From positions 248,001 to 312,000 of the forward strand of contig JALNQF010000018.1 of NCBI GenBank assembly GCA_028456385.1: a stretch of 64,000 bases of DNA, given 5' to 3'. The notes below the pieces were generated by a model that saw only the letters and a list, made by a program, of their open reading frames with translations, was not told where the DNA came from and did not search any database. The DNA is from Ophiosphaerella korrae. Taxonomy: Eukaryota; Ascomycota; Dothideomycetes; Pleosporales; Phaeosphaeriaceae. Below are positions 15,001 through 26,014 of this stretch, in pieces; position 1 is the stretch's first letter; every line of letters begins with the position of its first letter. Position numbers and translations under genes: made by a program.

Positions 15001-18000
15001 GTCCGGAGACGCACAAACGTCGATCACACCCAGTAACATTCGAAGAGGACCAGCCGTACGAGAAGCGTCCACACTTGCAAGAAAACGAATTAGAACAAAA
15101 TCGATCGCCATCAATGACGGCTACATTAGAAGCTCAGTCAACAAGTCGAGAGTTGAGCTCCTCTCGAGAACCAGTGTGGTCGCTCCCTGCATCACGCGAT
15201 AACGCTGTAGAGGTCGCCGATTCTCCCGTACAATCAGGTGCCCCATCCTTCCAGGAAAACACACGCGATAGTGGCTACCATGGTTCAGGCTATAGCCCAA
15301 TCGTACAGGAGGATCAGTCCCAGCAATCAGAAAAGCCATCTCGCGAGAAAAAGCGGCGATCGAAGGAGCCAAAGACACCACACGAAAAGACCGTCCGCGG
15401 CCACCATAATACAGAGCAGAGTCCGTCACTTCCAGAATACGCTGTTTCTGCAGCTGCAGCTACCGCAATTGCTGGGGCTGTTTCGCCCGCCATGCAAGAC
15501 TATGCGACGAAGGAACGGACGTCGTATTTGTTTGATTCTTCACCATCAACACGAACATATGGCACATCGCCAGCGGTGGAATCAACAACACCTGCTCACG
15601 ACAATCGTAGAGCAGTGCACTCACCCACGAAAGAAATCAATGAGCCGGCAGGCCCCAGCGGAAAATCGCACGCTAAATCACGCAAAGACCAATCATCGCC
15701 AACAAGGGAACCATATGTATCAATCTTCGGCGATCCGAATGAGAAGGCTTCAGGATCGGCATCCGGATCGTCTGCCACACTGGCCACACCAGCTTCAAAA
15801 CATGGGCACACGCCTAGCAACAAACATCTCCACACAATCACAGAGACCAGCCCTGACGACTCCCCTTTGCACAAGAAAGGACGCTCTCTCAATGATGTGG
15901 GAGCACCGGATCGAGGAACCAAATCAGCTCGGAGGACTGAGAGTCCAAAGTCATTCTCAGAGCGACTCAAATCGCCACCGCCGCCAACCCCCACACCATT
16001 AAGCCGCAAGGGTGGGCCATCAGCGCTCGAACAAGCTGGTAGAAAAACACCGTCAAGAGACTCACCATGGCATCAAGTACACGAAGATGTAGACCGTACG
16101 ATGACACTCAGTCCCGCGCGCCGAATGCCACGCTCGTCTCCCAGCTTTGACCCGATCAAGCAACATATGGCTGAACAGCGATCGTCAAGCGTGGCCAGCC
16201 AGCGATCGATGAGCAACATCTCAAAGCTTAGGTCTCCAGATCAAGAGCGTCCCTTAAGCTCGGCAAGCAACCGGTCTACTCACTCTTTACGACGAGTCGA
16301 CCGAAGCGCGTCAGGTGATCTGAGGGCTGTCAGCCGTCTTGGCGAGGCCAGTGCGCAAGACGCTAGCAACCCGCAACCCAACCTCTCAGGTATTGCACTC
16401 GCGGCTGGCGCAACGGCAGCCATCGCAGGCATCGTTGCTGCATCTAAGTACGACCCTGTCAAGGGCTCAGGCAAGGGTCGCCGGGCCAGCATGGCCGAAA
16501 CTTTTGTAAGTATCTGAACATAGATAAGACGACCGTCGGATAAAGTGCTAACATGTGTCTGCAGGAGGCATGGGGCGAGGCTCCGGGCTCGCCAATGTCA
16601 CCCACACGTCCTCCCAGTGTGCGGAAGCGAGCTAGTATTCAAATACTGGACTTGCAATCTCAATTAGAGCAGCTTTCCGCACATAACCAATCTCTTGAAG
16701 AAGCAAAACTCAAAGCTGAGGAGACCTTTCAAGCTGTGCAACATCAACGACAAATCGACGAGCAGCTAGTTACAGAAGCTGCAGAAGCACGTGATCGTGA
16801 AATTCATCAGAAAAACATTGACATCGCCCAGCTCAGGGACACGCTTCAAAGGCTTCATGAAGAGATTGCAAGGCTAACAGAACTCAATAACACTCTAACC
16901 GAGGCCAACCGCAATTTGGCCAACGACACCAATGAGCGTTATGCACAGCTACAGTCTGAAGGCCAAATAGTCCAACAGCAATGGGAAACATCCCAAAGAG
17001 AGCTTGAACAGCTCCGAAAGAAGCATGATCAGGTGACGAGAGGAATGGAAGACGTGGTCCGCGGCGAGATTGGTATCATTCTTGACGATCGCAACGCGGA
17101 GATTGACCGTCTGAAAGGCGAGCTTGCAAGCGCAAAAGAACAAGTCAAAACACTGCAAAAGCAGATTTTGGCGACAAAGAAACCCAGCGAGAGCTTCCTC
17201 ACAGTCCGCGACGAGGACTACTTTGATAGTGCCTGTCAACAGCTTTGTCAACATGTCCAACAATGGGTGCTGCGGTTCTCCAAGTTCTCAGACACTCGGC
17301 CTTGCCGTCTCTCCTCTGAGATTGCCGCTGACACAAGGCTGGATACTGCCACCCGACAAAAAATCGACACACGATTGGACAACGCCATCCTCGATGGCTC
17401 CGATGTTGACAGCCTGTTAGCAGATCGTGTCAAGCGAAGAGACGTATTCATGTCAGTCGTCATGACGATGATCTGGGAGTATGTCTTCACAAGATATCTC
17501 TTTGGTATGGATAGAGAACAACGACAGAAACTCAAGTCGCTAGAGAAAACATTATTGGAAGTTGGTAAGTACACAACTCATTCCCGTATGCACCCCTCAA
17601 CTCACAATCCACTAGGGCCTCCACGCGCCGTAGCTCAATGGCGAGCCATTACCCTAACTCTTCTTTCAAAACGAGAGGCGTTCATGCAACAGCGTGCTCA
17701 AGATACCGAAGCTGTTGTGCATGAGATTTACGGCACGCTCTCTACGCTTTTATCACCCCCATCTCATCTGCAACGCCAGATTCAAGAATCGTTGCGCAAT
17801 GTGATGCGCCTGGCGGTCGAGCTTTCCATTGAGATGCGTACTCAGCGCGCAGAGTACATCATGCTGCCACCGCTACAACCAGAGTATGATACCAATGGTG
17901 ATCTCGTTGCAAAAGTAACTTTCAACGCTTCTCTCATGAACGAGCGTTCTGGGCGCGAGACATCAAACGATGAACTAGAATCGCGGGGAGCAATAGTCAA

Positions 18001-18238
18001 GATTGTGCTTTTCCCACTTGTGGTCAAGAAGGGCGACGACTTTGGCGAAGGCGAGGACGAAATCGTAGTGTGTCCTGCACAAGTCTTGGTGGCGAGACCA
18101 AGAGATAAAAAGGTGGTGAGGATGCTCAGTGGAGCAATGTCTATTGACCGACCGAACTCAAGAGCAAGTCGCATGACGAGCGTTGCGCCCGAAAGCTCGA
18201 TCATGGACTACAGTATTCCAGGGGATAGCATGATATAG
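3..18238 (+). CDS. Leashin-like giant 'involucrin-repeat' protein, Woronin-body tether (5'-partial)
   Basis: The reading frame is already open at base 3, so the start lies left of the window; about 6,041 residues are visible. Exons are 3-16505, 16565-17564 and 17616-18238. Intron 1 (59 bp) has GTAAGT, TGCTAAC and CTGCAG. Intron 2 (51 bp, GTAAGT...ACTAG) has no stop and a length divisible by three, so it can be read through. The first exon encodes about forty Lys-rich modules (types SKKSKKKGKKGK and SKKDKKKAKK) separated by acidic Pro/Thr/Val/Glu linkers. A conserved-looking GIDFAGTIAAGLSLSGFDD stretch lies near 13899. A Gly/Ala hydrophobic patch precedes the first intron. After it come a coiled coil (about 16.6-17.2 kb) and a folded C-terminal domain. 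Architecture, size and module sequence fit the fungal Leashin/'involucrin repeat' family, which tethers Woronin bodies at septa or the cell cortex. The family call is from memory and was not searched; the Neurospora locus makes two products, so transcript structure here is open. Confidence 0.72.
6003..6170 (+). repeat. 21-bp in-frame minisatellite, 8 copies
   Basis: Eight tandem 21-bp units encode EIKVAPD inside the giant gene. The first seven are identical at the base level and the last drifts to EIKVALE. Near-perfect DNA identity suggests recent expansion or homogenisation, unlike the diverged Lys modules around it. Confidence 0.97.
16506..16564 (+). other. Intron 1 of the giant gene
   Basis: The donor GTAAGT, branch TGCTAAC and acceptor CTGCAG join TTT to GAG in phase 0. 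Splicing bypasses the TGA at 16515 and links the repeat exon to the coiled-coil and C-terminal domain exon. Confidence 0.9.
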
Positions 18239-18864
18239 ACGGTTGCATTTGGGGGCTCCTGATCTTTCGGCGTTTGTCTTTGTTGGCGGCATATATTGGC
18301 GCGACGGATGTGATGCCTCACGAATTTCCTTGAGTTTGGGTTTTAACGGCGTTTTCCATCCTTCAAAAGCGCTTCAGCAGCATTTTCCTATCTATATTTT
18401 TCTTATCTATGCATATATGTCCATCTGCCGAGCATGAGGAGCAATAATTATTACTTCATGTATTTCTGTATTGAAATGCAACACCTGCTTCAAGCAGGTA
18501 GCCTTCCATTCATAGTCCTGCTTATTTATCAAAGATCCAAACAATAGCTCTTGAGCCGTAGCCGTGGCTCTTGCCTTGCACGTGCGTGCTTGTGATTATC
18601 GCGTGCAGCGTTCTGACGGGTTCCTCGGCTGGCGGCGCATGGCATTAGCGTAGAGCCCCGCAATTCATCCCCCGTTCTATGGCAAAATGGCACCAACTGG
18701 ATGGAAATTAGGCCGCGCCAAGCTCAGAGGATGCAAACACCCATCTTACACATAAAGAGCAGACTGGCGACTTATCAGGCGCATTCTCTCCAGGCTAGCA
18801 GCTGCGCGTGCAATTTGTACTATTGAACCTGTAACTCCACTCGTATCCTGCTACTACCTTCACG
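18239..18864. other. Intergenic: 3' end of the giant gene and SDR promoter
   Basis: No credible coding sequence is seen. The first part is AT-rich and probably the 3' UTR of the giant gene. The segment near 18840-18864 directly precedes the SDR start. Confidence 0.6.
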
Positions 18865-20131
18865 ATGCCTATCCGAAGCCAATGGACCCTAGCACGCGAA
18901 GGTAACGTACCTACCATGATAGATAGTAGCTATAGGGTAGCTACAATGAATATAACTAACAGTATAAATAGGCTTCACAGCTGATACCCTCGCTTTGCTA
19001 GTCAAATACACAGCTTTCAACCCTGCTCTCACGCTCCCTCTGTTTCTCCTCGCGCATTACACATCCCAAGGCAATATCCTCGCCGACCAGCACAGCACAG
19101 CATTTCGGCATCTTCGGACATTAGTTGGCCTCGGCTTTCTAAGTTCTATTAATGGCTGGCTCGACAAGGCGGTTATGAACAATTGGACTAGCGACACATA
19201 TGTGTGGAGCAAGGAGATTGTCGTTGTAACAGGAGGTAGCGATGGGATTGGGAAAGTTATAGTACATTTACTAGCAGAGAGAGGCATCAAGGTTGCAGTA
19301 TTGGACGTCCAGGAGCTTACTTACCAAGGTAAGCCTCACCACCATCAAGAAACTCCAGGCTGGGGGATTCCATAACCCTACTAACAATCCCCAGCCCCAT
19401 CCTCCGTCCGCTACTTCCATTGCGATCTCTCCTCCCCATCATCCATTGCCTCAGCCGCCTCGCAAATCCGGTCTACCCTCGGCAACCCAACCGTCCTCAT
19501 CAACAACGCCGGCGTCGCCCGCGGCAAGACTATTCTCGAGTCCACAGAAAAAGACATCAACCTCACTTTCAAGGTCAACTCCTTCTCGCACTACTACCTC
19601 GCCCAGCAATTCCTGCCCCACATGGTCAAAAACAATCACGGCATGATCGTCACCGTCGCCTCGCTCGCCGGCTACGTCACCGCCCCCGGCATGGTTGACT
19701 ACGCGGCCTCCAAATCCGCGGCCATTTCCTTCCACGAGGGCCTCGCCAGCGAACTCGTCACGCACTACAAGGCGCCCAAGGTGCGCACCGTGCTCATGTG
19801 CCAGGGCTACACGCGTACCGCCCTCTTCGAAGGTTTTGATAGTAAGTTCTTGTACCCGGAGACTGTGGCGGAGGAGATTGTTAAGGCGGTGTTGGGCGGC
19901 CAGTCTAAGCATATGTTGCTGCCCGGCGTGGCGTGGCTTGCGGCTGCCAAGTTGCGCACGTTTCCCCGCTGGATGCAGTATTCGGCGAGGAAGAAAATGG
20001 ATAATTTTATGAAGAATTGGAAGGGGAGGCAGGTGGCGCAACCGTCGGAGGCGGGGAAGAGCGAGAAGAGTGGGGAGGGTTTGTTTGGGGAGGGGAAGGT
20101 GGAGGATAGTGCTGTTTTGGTAGAAGAGTAG
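18865..20131 (+). CDS. Short-chain dehydrogenase/reductase, membrane-associated (376 aa)
   Basis: Three exons: 18865-18901, 18972-19328 and 19395-20131. Introns of 70 and 66 bp have GTAACG/GTAAGC donors and AACTAAC/CTACTAAC branch points. The spliced frame is 376 codons plus stop. It shows the classical Rossmann fold of SDRs: TGGSDGIG cofactor motif, NNAG, the catalytic Ser in VASLAG, and YAASK with the Tyr and Lys. A hydrophobic N-terminal stretch ahead of the Rossmann fold suggests membrane anchoring, as in RDH/17-beta-HSD11-type SDRs, which oxidise or reduce lipid or steroid-like alcohols with NAD(P). The substrate cannot be read from sequence. The tail is Lys/Glu/Gly-rich. The short 12-codon first exon is the least certain part. 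Confidence 0.88.
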
Positions 20132-21502
20132 GAGTTGGTGGTGTGAATTAGTAGATTTAGCAGCTGGTGCTTGATGGACTTCCTATCCTATGGGGAAATG
20201 TAATATTATATCAACCTCGAAAAAATGACACTTGTGCTCGATATTGAGTGGCGTTACGCAGGCTCATACCCACATCTGGCCTTCACGACACACCAAAACT
20301 TTCCTACCTGACAAGACTTGCAAATGGTGTTATAAATTATAAGATGTATAGATTTCTGTACCATTGATGGCTAAAGCTGTTAATTCAATAAGAAGGGAAA
20401 TGAACCAGGCGGATGTAGAGCAGGGAGCCAACAAGGCGAGGCTGCGGAGAAGACTCGCAAAGTATGATAAGTGCGTGACAGAACACAGATGAAGTATGAA
20501 AAGTATCCTGCATGTCAGCGCAATGTTGTCGTGGGGGGGAGAGAATTAAAAAAAAAAAAATAAAATAAACTGTTCCTCAGCCGTCAACTCGGGGGTTCTG
20601 CCATTTTCTTCACCGAGCCCTGTCTGGGTTGCACTGCAATTTTTAGCTCAAACGGGGGTCATGTTGAAATAAAATTAACTCACCGGTTGACCTTACGGGT
20701 TGTTATTGACACAGCCTTCGCTTTGAAAAGTGAGCTGTCGCGAATCGTGCGAGCGTGCTGCAAGTTTAGCGCGAACGACTCCGTTGGGCATGTACGTTTG
20801 ACCTATTGGTGTGGCTACCGGGGAAGAGGCGCACTCAATAGCTCACCGGTTTCAATAGATATGATCCGCACTACTTGTTAGCGTCGAGGTTTAACGGTCT
20901 GACTGGCCGTTTCGTCGCTTGCAGGCGTGTGAAGCGCATCCCTATCAAAGTTTAGCGAATCAGAGAATAACAGCCAGTGTGATTCAGAGCCGTAATTCGT
21001 AGCGTGGACAAACTTCTCGGGCACATTTGAGCTAATGATACCAGTGCGTAAACAGTATTCGAAGTCCTTTTATATCCATAGCTACGGCTTTAGCCTCACC
21101 ATAAAATCGTTGAAATTCCATTATTATAGGTCCCGTGCATGGTAAATTCTGCTGTAGCTAAGATAATCAATGAATCTCAATTCACAGTACGGCACGTGAA
21201 TTTTAGGGCTGGCTAACTTTGTGGTCACTACCACCCACTTTGTCACTACTCTTTATGTCTGTGAATTTTTCAGAATAGAACCGTATCGGCGTGCCATCTC
21301 ACCGTGATGAAGTGTAGCCTTTAGTACTTCTCTTCCGGACAATTCAAGGCTATTATTCACTACAATGAAGTATAAAACCTGCTCTGGGCCATACGAAGTC
21401 TTGTCCACCAACAAATTGGTCTATTCAGCAAGCACAAACGATACTACAACAAAGAGATAGTAATAGCAAGCAAACCCACAATAACTAAACACCGCACACG
21501 AG
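20132..21502. other. Long intergenic region
   Basis: No supported gene. An A-rich tract lies around 20547-20570. A TATAAAA box sits at 21371, about 130 bp before the next start codon. A short ORF at 20687-20881 shows no family signal. Confidence 0.6.
21371..21377 (+). promoter_or_regulatory. TATA box of the small hypothetical gene
   Basis: TATAAAA lies 126 bp upstream of the ATG at 21503, within the usual fungal 5'-UTR distance. It is the best core-promoter match in this intergenic region. Confidence 0.45.
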
Positions 21503-21841
21503 ATGAACTCTGACCGCAACCAACGCTTCAATCCATATGGTGATCGATACAGCGACATTTCCCCTGCTACTAACGACAACGAGCGCCCTCGTAGTGGCTA
21601 CTTTCCGAGAGACTATGAACGGGTGAGTCCTCCTCTGTCACCTAAACCTAAGGAGGACACCTCTGAGGATATGGGCTTTGATGCCATAACGGCATATGAG
21701 GACGCACACTGGCCTTTTAGGACAGATCATCCAGTTCATGGTGATCAGAATACTAATTGGCCGCGTGGAGACGATAAATCTAAGAGCGGGTATTGGCAGG
21801 GTGGAGGGCCGGGAGAATGGGAGCACTGGAAAAAGAAATGA
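21503..21841 (+). CDS. Small hydrophilic hypothetical protein (112 aa)
   Basis: A single-exon frame encodes 112 residues rich in Pro, Tyr, Gly, Asp and Arg, with RPRSGYFPRDYERVSPP near the centre and PGEWEHWKKK at the C-terminus. There is no signal peptide, membrane segment or recognised domain, and it looks disordered. Support comes from an ATG in a CA-rich leader (ACACGAG before ATG), a TATA box 126 bp upstream and a following T-rich stretch at about 21925. I do not recognise the family. It could be a lineage-specific gene or a chance ORF. Confidence 0.45.
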   Translation: MNSDRNQRFNPYGDRYSDISPATNDNERPRSGYFPRDYERVSPPLSPKPKEDTSEDMGFDAITAYEDAHWPFRTDHPVHGDQNTNWPRGDDKSKSGYWQGGGPGEWEHWKKK

Positions 21842-22455
21842 AGTGAGATGGGATATCTAGAGATAGACTTGTTGTGAATGTCAAGCTTAATTTTCAGATT
21901 TGACAATGGCGCTCATTCCTATTTTTTTTTTTTTTTTGCAATGCATGTAAAGTCATGAAGCCGCATCGCATCGACTTGTCGCAAAGTAGCGAATTTCTTG
22001 GTGAATCGTGAACTCACTAGTCGAGAGACTCGATCAAGAACGCAATTGTCTGGAGGTACACAGGCACACATAGGTGAACAAGGCTGTTGCTACCTGCTTA
22101 GTGGGAACGGCTACGTCTAATCTGCATGGTTGACGAAGACTTGACTACTTCTAAATGACGAGTTCTTTTCCTTCGATACATGTAAGGAGGTTTTCAAACG
22201 ACTCAGAGTGTCAACACTGTTGTCAGATCGCCTAGCCTGTGGCTGTGCAGAGCTCTTGCGTGTGGGCTGCCAGCCACGCTAGCGCCTGCCTGCAGCGCTT
22301 CCGCCCCGAATGCCAGAGAGAAGCGCTGGCAAGGCTGTGGGCATGGCGGACAAACCTCATCTGTGGCCATAGCAGGGCCGCTGCTTCACCTATCTCTTCC
22401 TGCGCTTGTCCTCCCACACCCTCATCTATCTACCTAGCGCACTTGGTGCCAGCAC
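21842..22455. other. Intergenic, promoter side of the NLR-type gene
   Basis: A poly-T run lies near 21923-21938. The last 200 bp are C/T-rich and run into the NLR start codon. No gene is supported. Confidence 0.5.
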
Positions 22456-24229
22456 ATGGACACATTTCCCATGACACAGCGCAGGCTCGATGCTGCAGCT
22501 TACACGGTGGGATGGATATGCGCTCTGCCAGTTGAGCTTGCGGCGGCGCAAGTGATGCTCGACGAGACGCATTTGCCTCACAACGACATCGACTCGGCCC
22601 AGCACACGCTGGGCCGCATCGCAAGTCACAACGTCGTTTTGGTATGCCTGCCCGCTGGCCAGATGGGCATCGGCGCTGCTGCCTTCAGCGCAGGGCAAAC
22701 CATGTCCAAGTTCACATCGATCCGCTTCGGGCTGATGGTGGGTGTCGGCGGAGGAGCCCCGAGCGCGGAGGCAGATGTGCGACTGGGAGATGTCGTGGTC
22801 AGCCAGCCGATCAAACAGCACAGCGGGGTGGTGCAGTACGACTTTGGCAAAACAGGAAAAGGTGGGCGAATGACGCGCACAGGGTCTCTGAACGCGCCGC
22901 CAAAAGTATTGCTTAGTGCCATCGCTCAGCTAAGGGCGCACCACTACCAGGGTCGAGCTTCTCTTACAACGCCCCTGTCGGCCTTCGACCAACACCCATA
23001 TTTCAGCCGCGAGAAAGCTGGGCTCGACCGTCTGTTTGAAGCGACATACCATCACTATGGCGGACCGACATGTGAGCGGTGTAGTAGAGACAAGATCATA
23101 CATCGGACTGCGCGAGGAGCTGATGAGGAAGTGACCATCCACTATGGCACCATAGCATCCGGCAACCAGGTGATGAAAGACGGGGTGGCGCGAGACCGAC
23201 TGAGTGAAGAGCTGGGCGGGGTGCTGTGCTTCGAGATGGAGGCGGCAGGCTTGATGAACGACTTCCCGTGCCTAGTTGTGCGAGGCATCTGCGACTACGC
23301 CGACTCGCACAAGAACAAGGAGTGGCAACCGTATGCAGCGGCCACGGCAGCGGCATGTGCGAAGGCTATCTTGTCACTCGTTCCGTCAGCGGAGGTGGTG
23401 GAGACGAAGGCAGCAAGAGAGGCTTGCAAGTACAGCATCCCCTTCAACCTCAAGGGTGTACCTGTTGGGAAGTTTACGGAGCGGCCAAGAGACACGCAAG
23501 TGCTGGAGCGAGCGCTTCTACCGCAGAAGCGGAAGAAAGAACGACGGGTGCTCGTGGCCTACGGATTGGGCGGCATGGGCAAGACGCAGCTGGCGGCTGA
23601 CTTTGCTCGGCGACACCAACGCAGCTTCTCGTCGGTGCTGTGGCTAGATGGGAGCAGCGAAAGTAGCCTTAAACAGAGCCTCGCGGCATTCGGGAGCCGC
23701 ATCCCAGCAGGACAGATCCCAGAGGCCAGCAGGCTGTATGCCGCTGGTCAGGGCAGCGACATCGACGCAGTGGTGAAGGACGTGTTGGACTGGCTGAGTA
23801 TAGCTGATAATAGTGACTGGCTAGTGGTGGTGGACAACGTGGACCGAGACGATCGACGGCGCGAAGAGGACGCCGAGGCGTATGACGTGGAGGAGTACGT
23901 CCCAAAGGCTGACCACGGGTCGGTGCTGATCACGACCCGTCTTCCCCATCTGGGGCAGCTTGGAGAGCGGTGGGAAGTGAAAAAGGTCAATGAGGAGCAG
24001 GCGCGGGCCATTTTCGAGACATGGTATGGGACAGGAGTGGGTAAGCACATCAGTTGGCTGAGGTGGCTGGGGGTGATATAGTATCATTAATACGATTACA
24101 GGGCAGGAGGGCGACGAGTTGCTGGGGCGGCTAGACGGGCTGCCGCTAGCCCTCGCGCAGGCCGCTGCGTACATGAGCGAGACGGGCACGAGCTTGAGCA
24201 CCTACACTCGACTCTACGAAAAGCAGTGG

Positions 24230-24232
24230 TGA
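24230..24232 (+). other. In-frame TGA between NB-ARC and TPR halves
   Basis: The codon between TGG and GAG-CTA-ATG is TGA, flanked on both sides by sequence in the same frame that is typical for the family. A GTGAG string overlaps it, but I see no acceptor giving a normal-length in-frame intron. Confidence 0.85.
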
Positions 24233-24841
24233 GAGCTAATGGAGCCGCACGACGGGAGGGATATGCCGCTGCGGAGCTACGCGAACGGCAGCGTGGCGAC
24301 GACTTGGATGATATCGTACACGGCTGTCAGGGCGAGAAACCAGGCGGCCGCGAACCTGCTCCTTCTGTGGGCACATTTGGACAACAAGAGCCTGTGGTAT
24401 GGGCTACTTGCCGCTGCATCGCAGAAGTCGGCCTTGGCTGCGGAGCGAACATCGACATGGCTTGGAGAGATAGGCCGCAGCGAGGCAGAGTTCATCAAAG
24501 CTATTGGGATGCTCCGGAGCTACTCTTTAGTAGAGGAAACAGAGGATCAGACGGGCCACGCGATGCACCCGGTGGTGCATCGGTGGGCGTTGCACATTCA
24601 AGACGACAGTCAGGGCACTGCGCTGTCGTGGCTGGCAATCGTGCTCGTTGGGCTAGCTGTGCCGGAGAGGGACGAGAAAAAGTACTGGGAGACGCGGCTG
24701 CGGCTTGCTTCTCATGTAGAGCAGTGCGGGATGAGGGTCGAACAGGCTATGAAAGACCAGGCAGGAGAGCAGAGACATGATGAGCAAGAGGAGATACTAC
24801 TGTGGGCAGTTCACAGCCTGGCGAGGCTTTACGCGGACCAG

Positions 24842-25867
24842 GGAAAGCTAGACGAGGCTGAGAAGATGTACATATGGGCGCTGAAAGGAAAGGAGAAGGC
24901 ACTAGGAGCAGAGCACACATTAACACTTGATGCAGTCGATAACTTAGGCATCGTCAATAACTTAGGCATCCTCTATACGGACCAGGGAAAGCTGGACGAG
25001 GCTGAGAAGATGTACATGTGGGCGCTAAAAGGAAAGGAGAAGGCACTAGGAGCAGAGCACACATCAACACTTGACACAGTCAATAACTTAGGCATCCTCT
25101 ATATGGACCAGGGAAAACTAGATAAGGCTGAGAAGATGTACATGTGGGCGCTGAAAGGAAAGGAGAAGGCACTAGGAGCAGAGCACACATCAACACTTGA
25201 CACAGTCAATAACTTAGGCACCCTCTATATGGACCAGGGAAAACTGGATAAGGCTGAGAAGATGTACATGTGGGCGCTGAAAGGAAAGGAGAAGGCACTA
25301 GGAGCAGAGCATACGTCAACACTTGATACAGTCAATAACTTAAGCGCCCTCTATACGGACCAGGGAAAGCTGGATGAGGCTGAGAAGATGTATATATGGG
25401 CGCTGGAAGGATACAAGAAGGCACTAGGAGCAGAGCACACATCAACACTTGGCACAGTCAATAACTTAGGCACCCCCTATACGGACCAGGGAAAGCTGGA
25501 TGAGGCTAAGAAGATGTTCATGTGGGCGCTAGAAGGATATGAGAAGGCACTAGGAGCAGAGCACACATCAACACTTGGCACAGTCAATAACTTAAGCGCC
25601 CTCTATACGGACCAGGGAAAACTAGATAAGGCTGAGAAGATGTACATGTGGGCGCTGAAAGGATACGAGAAGGCACTAGGAGCAGAACATACGTCAACAC
25701 TTAATACAGTCAATAACTTAGGCGTCCTCTATAAGAACCAGGGAAAACTGGATGAGGCTAAGAAGATGTATATACGGGCGCTGGAAGGATACGAGAAGGC
25801 AGTCGGGCAAGAGAACATCTTTACCTTCATACCGGCTCTAAACGCAGTGTGGGGTCTCGCTCGCCTC
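24842..25867 (+). repeat. TPR-coding tandem array, 126-bp unit, eight units
   Basis: Units begin at 24842, 24986, 25112, 25238, 25364, 25490, 25616 and 25742. The first is 144 bp because of an internal 18-bp duplication (NLGIV-NNLGI). Units 1-7 are nearly identical (KLDEAEKMYMWALKGKEKAL core); the eighth is diverged and a ninth degenerate TPR follows to about 26010. Variation concentrates at a few positions (E/K, G/S, K/E), as in arrays under concerted evolution. Confidence 0.93.
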
Positions 25868-26014
25868 TTCGAACACCAGAATCGAGTAGAGGACGCCAGA
25901 CCGTTATATGCAAAAGCTCTAGCAGGCTATCAGCGGGTAGTTGGAGATGATCACGCACATTGCCAAGCTCTACGCAATAGACTCGCTACTTTAGCCAAGC
26001 AGGAAGGAGGTTAG

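Larger units (their letters stand above)
22456..26014 (+). pseudogene. PNP / NB-ARC / TPR NLR-type gene split by an in-frame TGA
   Basis: Exon 1 is 22456-24040, the intron (61 bp, GTAAGC...TTACAG) is 24041-24101 and exon 2 runs from 24102. Residues about 13-300 form a nucleoside-phosphorylase-like PNP_UDP domain (WICALPVELAAAQ, MVGVGGGAPS, FEMEAAGLMNDFP). The NB-ARC domain follows, with P-loop GLGGMGKTQLA at about residue 370, Walker B LVVVDNV, TTR (RNBS-B) and GLPLALAQAAAYM. Codon 572 (24230-24232) is TGA. The same frame continues at once with ELMEPHDGRDMPLRSY, which matches the conserved NLR sequence following the NB-ARC domain, and ends in nine kinesin-light-chain type TPRs. CGA (Arg) to TGA would explain the stop. 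Fungal NLRs of this type are thought to act in non-self recognition. The locus is either a pseudogene, a truncated PNP/NB-ARC protein of 571 aa plus a separate TPR ORF, or depends on read-through. Confidence 0.85.

Noticed and set aside
386..15429. Many antisense ORFs under the giant gene, including one of 454 codons at 11603-12967
   Set aside because: They mirror the sense repeats (Ser/Phe/Leu-rich translations of Lys/Glu/Pro codons) and have no independent start, splice or domain evidence.
18243..18437. 64-codon ORF right after the giant gene
   Set aside because: It lies in the presumed 3' UTR and has no family signal.
24229..24260. Intron that would remove the TGA in the NLR
   Set aside because: A GTGAG string overlaps the stop, but the nearest in-phase AG gives an intron of only about 30 nt, too short, and it would delete conserved residues.
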